DNA of 7,815 nt from CAWJHE01 sp964614855 (GTDB lineage: Bacteria; Chloroflexota; Anaerolineae; Anaerolineales; UBA4823): the NCBI GenBank assembly GCA_964614855.1, contig CAZTMX010000131.1:1-7815 (forward strand), in the 5' to 3' direction. Both the position numbers and the translations under genes were made by a program. The first letter of the stretch is position 1, and each line of letters starts with the position of its first letter. This document shows, piece by piece, positions 6,661 to 7,815 of the stretch. Under the pieces are notes generated by a model, which had not been told where the DNA came from, searched no databases, and worked only from the letters and a program-made list of their open reading frames with translations.

Positions 6661-7161
6661 ATGTCTGTCAAAATTAACCAAAATTTATGCGCCAAATGCG
6701 GAATATGTGTGGATGTTTGCCCGGTGAATGCACTAAGTTTGACAAACAGCCACGTGCAGGTAGATGAAAAATTATGCACGAATTGTGGTTCGTGTGTTGA
6801 CGTTTGTCCCAGGGGTGCGATCTATCTAGTGAGTTCGGGAGAAATAGAACCTGTGGCTTTTAAACAAGAACCGGTTCCTCAGGCGATTGTAGTCTCGCCT
6901 CCAGTGCAAATTGTCCAACCGGATAAAGTCTCGCGGGCTCGCGGCCTGGCTCCTTTGGCTGGGGCTGCTTTGGGGTATTTGGGACGTGAGGTAGCACCAC
7001 GCCTGGCAGATACGCTGATCAGTGTTTTGGAACAAAAGTTATCCCAACCGTCAGCAAGAACGATATCGCCGGTCACTGTTGAGCCGAAAGGTACTGCTAA
7101 TTACAAACGTGGTATACGCAGGCAAACACGATATCGCAGAGGTCGTAATGGAAGGTGTTGA
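6661..7161 (+). CDS. 2[4Fe-4S] ferredoxin-like protein with long C-terminal extension
   Basis: A 166-residue protein. The N-terminal 60 residues form a bacterial-type ferredoxin with two complete CX2CX2CX3CP motifs: Cys10, 13, 16, 20 and Cys39, 42, 45, 49. It should carry two [4Fe-4S] clusters for low-potential electron transfer in the cytoplasm. The rest is unusual: a Pro/Val-rich linker (63-90), a probable helical segment around LAPLAGAALGYLGREVAPRL (96-115) continuing to about 127, and an Arg/Lys-rich tail (149-165) ending in Cys166. The helix is too charged at its end to be a sure membrane span. The ATG at 6661 has GAGGAG at 6649-6654 with ideal spacing; a frame-open extension upstream would run into the previous gene and break the ferredoxin alignment. 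The partner is unknown. The AhpD-like protein upstream and DUF5320 protein downstream are candidates by context. Confidence 0.9.
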   Translation: MSVKINQNLCAKCGICVDVCPVNALSLTNSHVQVDEKLCTNCGSCVDVCPRGAIYLVSSGEIEPVAFKQEPVPQAIVVSPPVQIVQPDKVSRARGLAPLAGAALGYLGREVAPRLADTLISVLEQKLSQPSARTISPVTVEPKGTANYKRGIRRQTRYRRGRNGRC

Positions 7162-7174
7162 AAATTCTTATTGG

Positions 7175-7186
7175 AAAGGAGGTGAT
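7175..7186 (+). promoter_or_regulatory. Near-perfect Shine-Dalgarno deciding the DUF5320 start
   Basis: AAAGGAGGTGAT is fully complementary to the conserved 3' end of bacterial 16S rRNA over 12 bases, with GGAGG placed 8 bases before the ATG at 7191. It is the strongest ribosome binding site in the window and rules out the in-frame codon at 7155, which would lie inside the ferredoxin gene. High translation of the downstream protein is expected. Confidence 0.85.
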
Positions 7187-7190
7187 TAAT

Positions 7191-7505
7191 ATGCCTGGAA
7201 GAGATCGTACAGGTCCTATGGGCGCTGGACCTTTAACTGGTCGTGGGATGGGTTACTGCAACACAAATGTTCAGCAAACCTGGCCCAATTGGCCGGCTGG
7301 GGTTCGATACGGCGCAGGCTTTCGGCGCGGTGGTGGTGGTTTCGGTTGGAGAAATCGATACTTTGCCACAGGTGTTCCAGGATGGGTTCCCCCCACCGAT
7401 GATCAGCAGATTGCTGATTTGAAAGCCCAGTCTTTAGTGCTGAGAGAGCAGCTAGATGCTGTAGAAAAGCAGCTAACCAAATTGGAAAATAAAGAAAGCG
7501 AATAA
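7191..7505 (+). CDS. DUF5320-family protein (Gly-rich N-terminus, C-terminal coiled coil)
   Basis: A 104-residue protein of unknown function. It begins MPGRDRTGPMGAGPLTGRGMGYC (given as MPGRDRTGPMG and AGPLTGRGMGYC), the N-terminal hallmark of DUF5320 proteins, with a single Cys23. The middle (38-66) is rich in Gly, Arg and aromatic residues and probably disordered. Residues 74-98 form a clean heptad coiled coil, with I74, L77, L84, L88, V91, L95 and L98 at a/d positions, so it probably oligomerises. Such genes are known in anaerobes near NifX/NifB-type dinitrogenase cofactor-like genes, ferredoxins and Mrp ATPases, but no biochemical role is established to my knowledge. Here it directly follows the ferredoxin gene (29 bp) and has an exceptional ribosome binding site. 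A stable hairpin lies just after its stop. Confidence 0.85.
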   Translation: MPGRDRTGPMGAGPLTGRGMGYCNTNVQQTWPNWPAGVRYGAGFRRGGGGFGWRNRYFATGVPGWVPPTDDQQIADLKAQSLVLREQLDAVEKQLTKLENKESE

Positions 7506-7510
7506 ACCAA

Positions 7511-7542
7511 AGTGCGTGGGAAGATTTTCCCTCCCACGCACT
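7511..7542 (+). terminator. Strong hairpin after the DUF5320 gene (attenuator, partial terminator or mRNA stabiliser)
   Basis: AGTGCGTGGGA (7511-7521) pairs perfectly with TCCCACGCACT (7532-7542): 11 bp, G/C-rich, with a 10-base loop. An alternative GGGAA/TTCCC pairing (7518-7522 with 7527-7531) competes with the top of the stem. No run of T follows, so it is not a classic intrinsic terminator. It may protect the upstream message or reduce expression of the next gene, which starts 34 bp later. Confidence 0.5.
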
Positions 7543-7576
7543 CAGCAAAGTTACTATTACGAAAGGAAGTATGATT

Positions 7577-7798
7577 ATGTTTGAGCGAATTTTTCGTGGA
7601 CGAGGCGGTCAGGGCGGTCGCGGTCAAGGTGGTGTCGGGCAGGGTGGGGGAGGTCGAGGCGGTGGCAATAAACCCGGATCCGGTCCGGCAGGGAACTGTG
7701 TTTGCCCGAGTTGCGGTCATAAAGAACCCCATGTGGTTGGTCAGCGCTGCGTCGACCGTACCTGTCCAAAATGCGGTACAAGAATGATCCGCGAATAA
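7577..7798 (+). CDS. Small glycine-rich zinc-ribbon protein
   Basis: A 73-residue protein of unknown function. Residues 8-31 are RGG/QGG-rich, with 16 glycines among residues 8-30, and are surely disordered. The C-terminus (41-73) is a compact Cys-rich unit: CVCPSCGHKEPH, then RCVDRTCPKCGTRMIRE. Cys43/46 and Cys63/66 form two CPxCG knuckles that should hold one Zn (or rubredoxin-like Fe). Cys41, Cys58 and His52 are extra possible ligands. I recall similar small proteins in archaea and bacterial anaerobes near DUF5320 genes, but no assigned function. The ATG at 7577 is favoured over 7571 because AGGAAG (7564-7569) leaves only one base before 7571. It is last in the visible operon, and the remaining 17 bases hold nothing recognisable. 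Confidence 0.83.
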   Translation: MFERIFRGRGGQGGRGQGGVGQGGGGRGGGNKPGSGPAGNCVCPSCGHKEPHVVGQRCVDRTCPKCGTRMIRE

Positions 7799-7815
7799 AC
7801 TTCAGCTAAATCTGA

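Noticed and set aside
7403..7781. Minus-strand open frames over the DUF5320 and zinc-ribbon genes
   Set aside because: They are products of Gly-rich, GC-skewed codons on the opposite strand; the plus-strand genes have strong ribosome binding sites and conserved Cys motifs.

Overview
The window looks like chromosomal DNA of an anaerobic or facultative bacterium. The best guess is Chloroflexota, class Anaerolineae: a Rex repressor lies divergent to obgE-nadD, a large lipoprotein has a domain style I associate with that group, and a ferredoxin/DUF5320/zinc-ribbon set of a kind typical of anaerobes is present. The taxonomy is inference. No rRNA, tRNA, CRISPR array, insertion sequence or phage gene was seen.

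Left part (1-2631): rex is on the minus strand, its C-terminus cut by the window edge. It is divergent from obgE and nadD on the plus strand. The 116-bp rex-obgE gap holds an 18-bp Rex box (TTGTG-N8-CACAA) and an extended -10 promoter so close to the obgE ATG that the obgE mRNA is probably leaderless. nadD follows obgE after 24 bp and is probably co-transcribed.

Middle part (2638-5290): a 781-residue secreted lipoprotein of unknown function is on the minus strand, converging on nadD with a 6-bp gap. It has a GH57/polysaccharide-deacetylase-like flavour and a DxDxDG motif. Its upstream region (4984-5290) is non-coding. It carries a probable promoter for the lipoprotein, a sigma70-like promoter for the next plus-strand gene, and several inverted repeats in that gene's ~100-nt leader.

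Right part (5291-7798): five plus-strand genes lie in a row: an XRE-cupin regulator, an AhpD-like CxxC protein (overlapping by 8 bp), a 2[4Fe-4S] ferredoxin with a long helical and arginine-rich tail, a DUF5320-type protein with a coiled coil, and a 73-residue glycine-rich zinc-ribbon protein. The last two are separated by a strong 11-bp-stem hairpin. No other promoter was recognised, so they probably form one operon controlled by the first gene. The gene content points to redox or Fe-S/metal-cofactor handling. Genes of this kind often neighbour NifX/NifB-type and Mrp/NBP35-type genes, which would be expected just past the right edge. This cluster is the best candidate here for an undescribed system.
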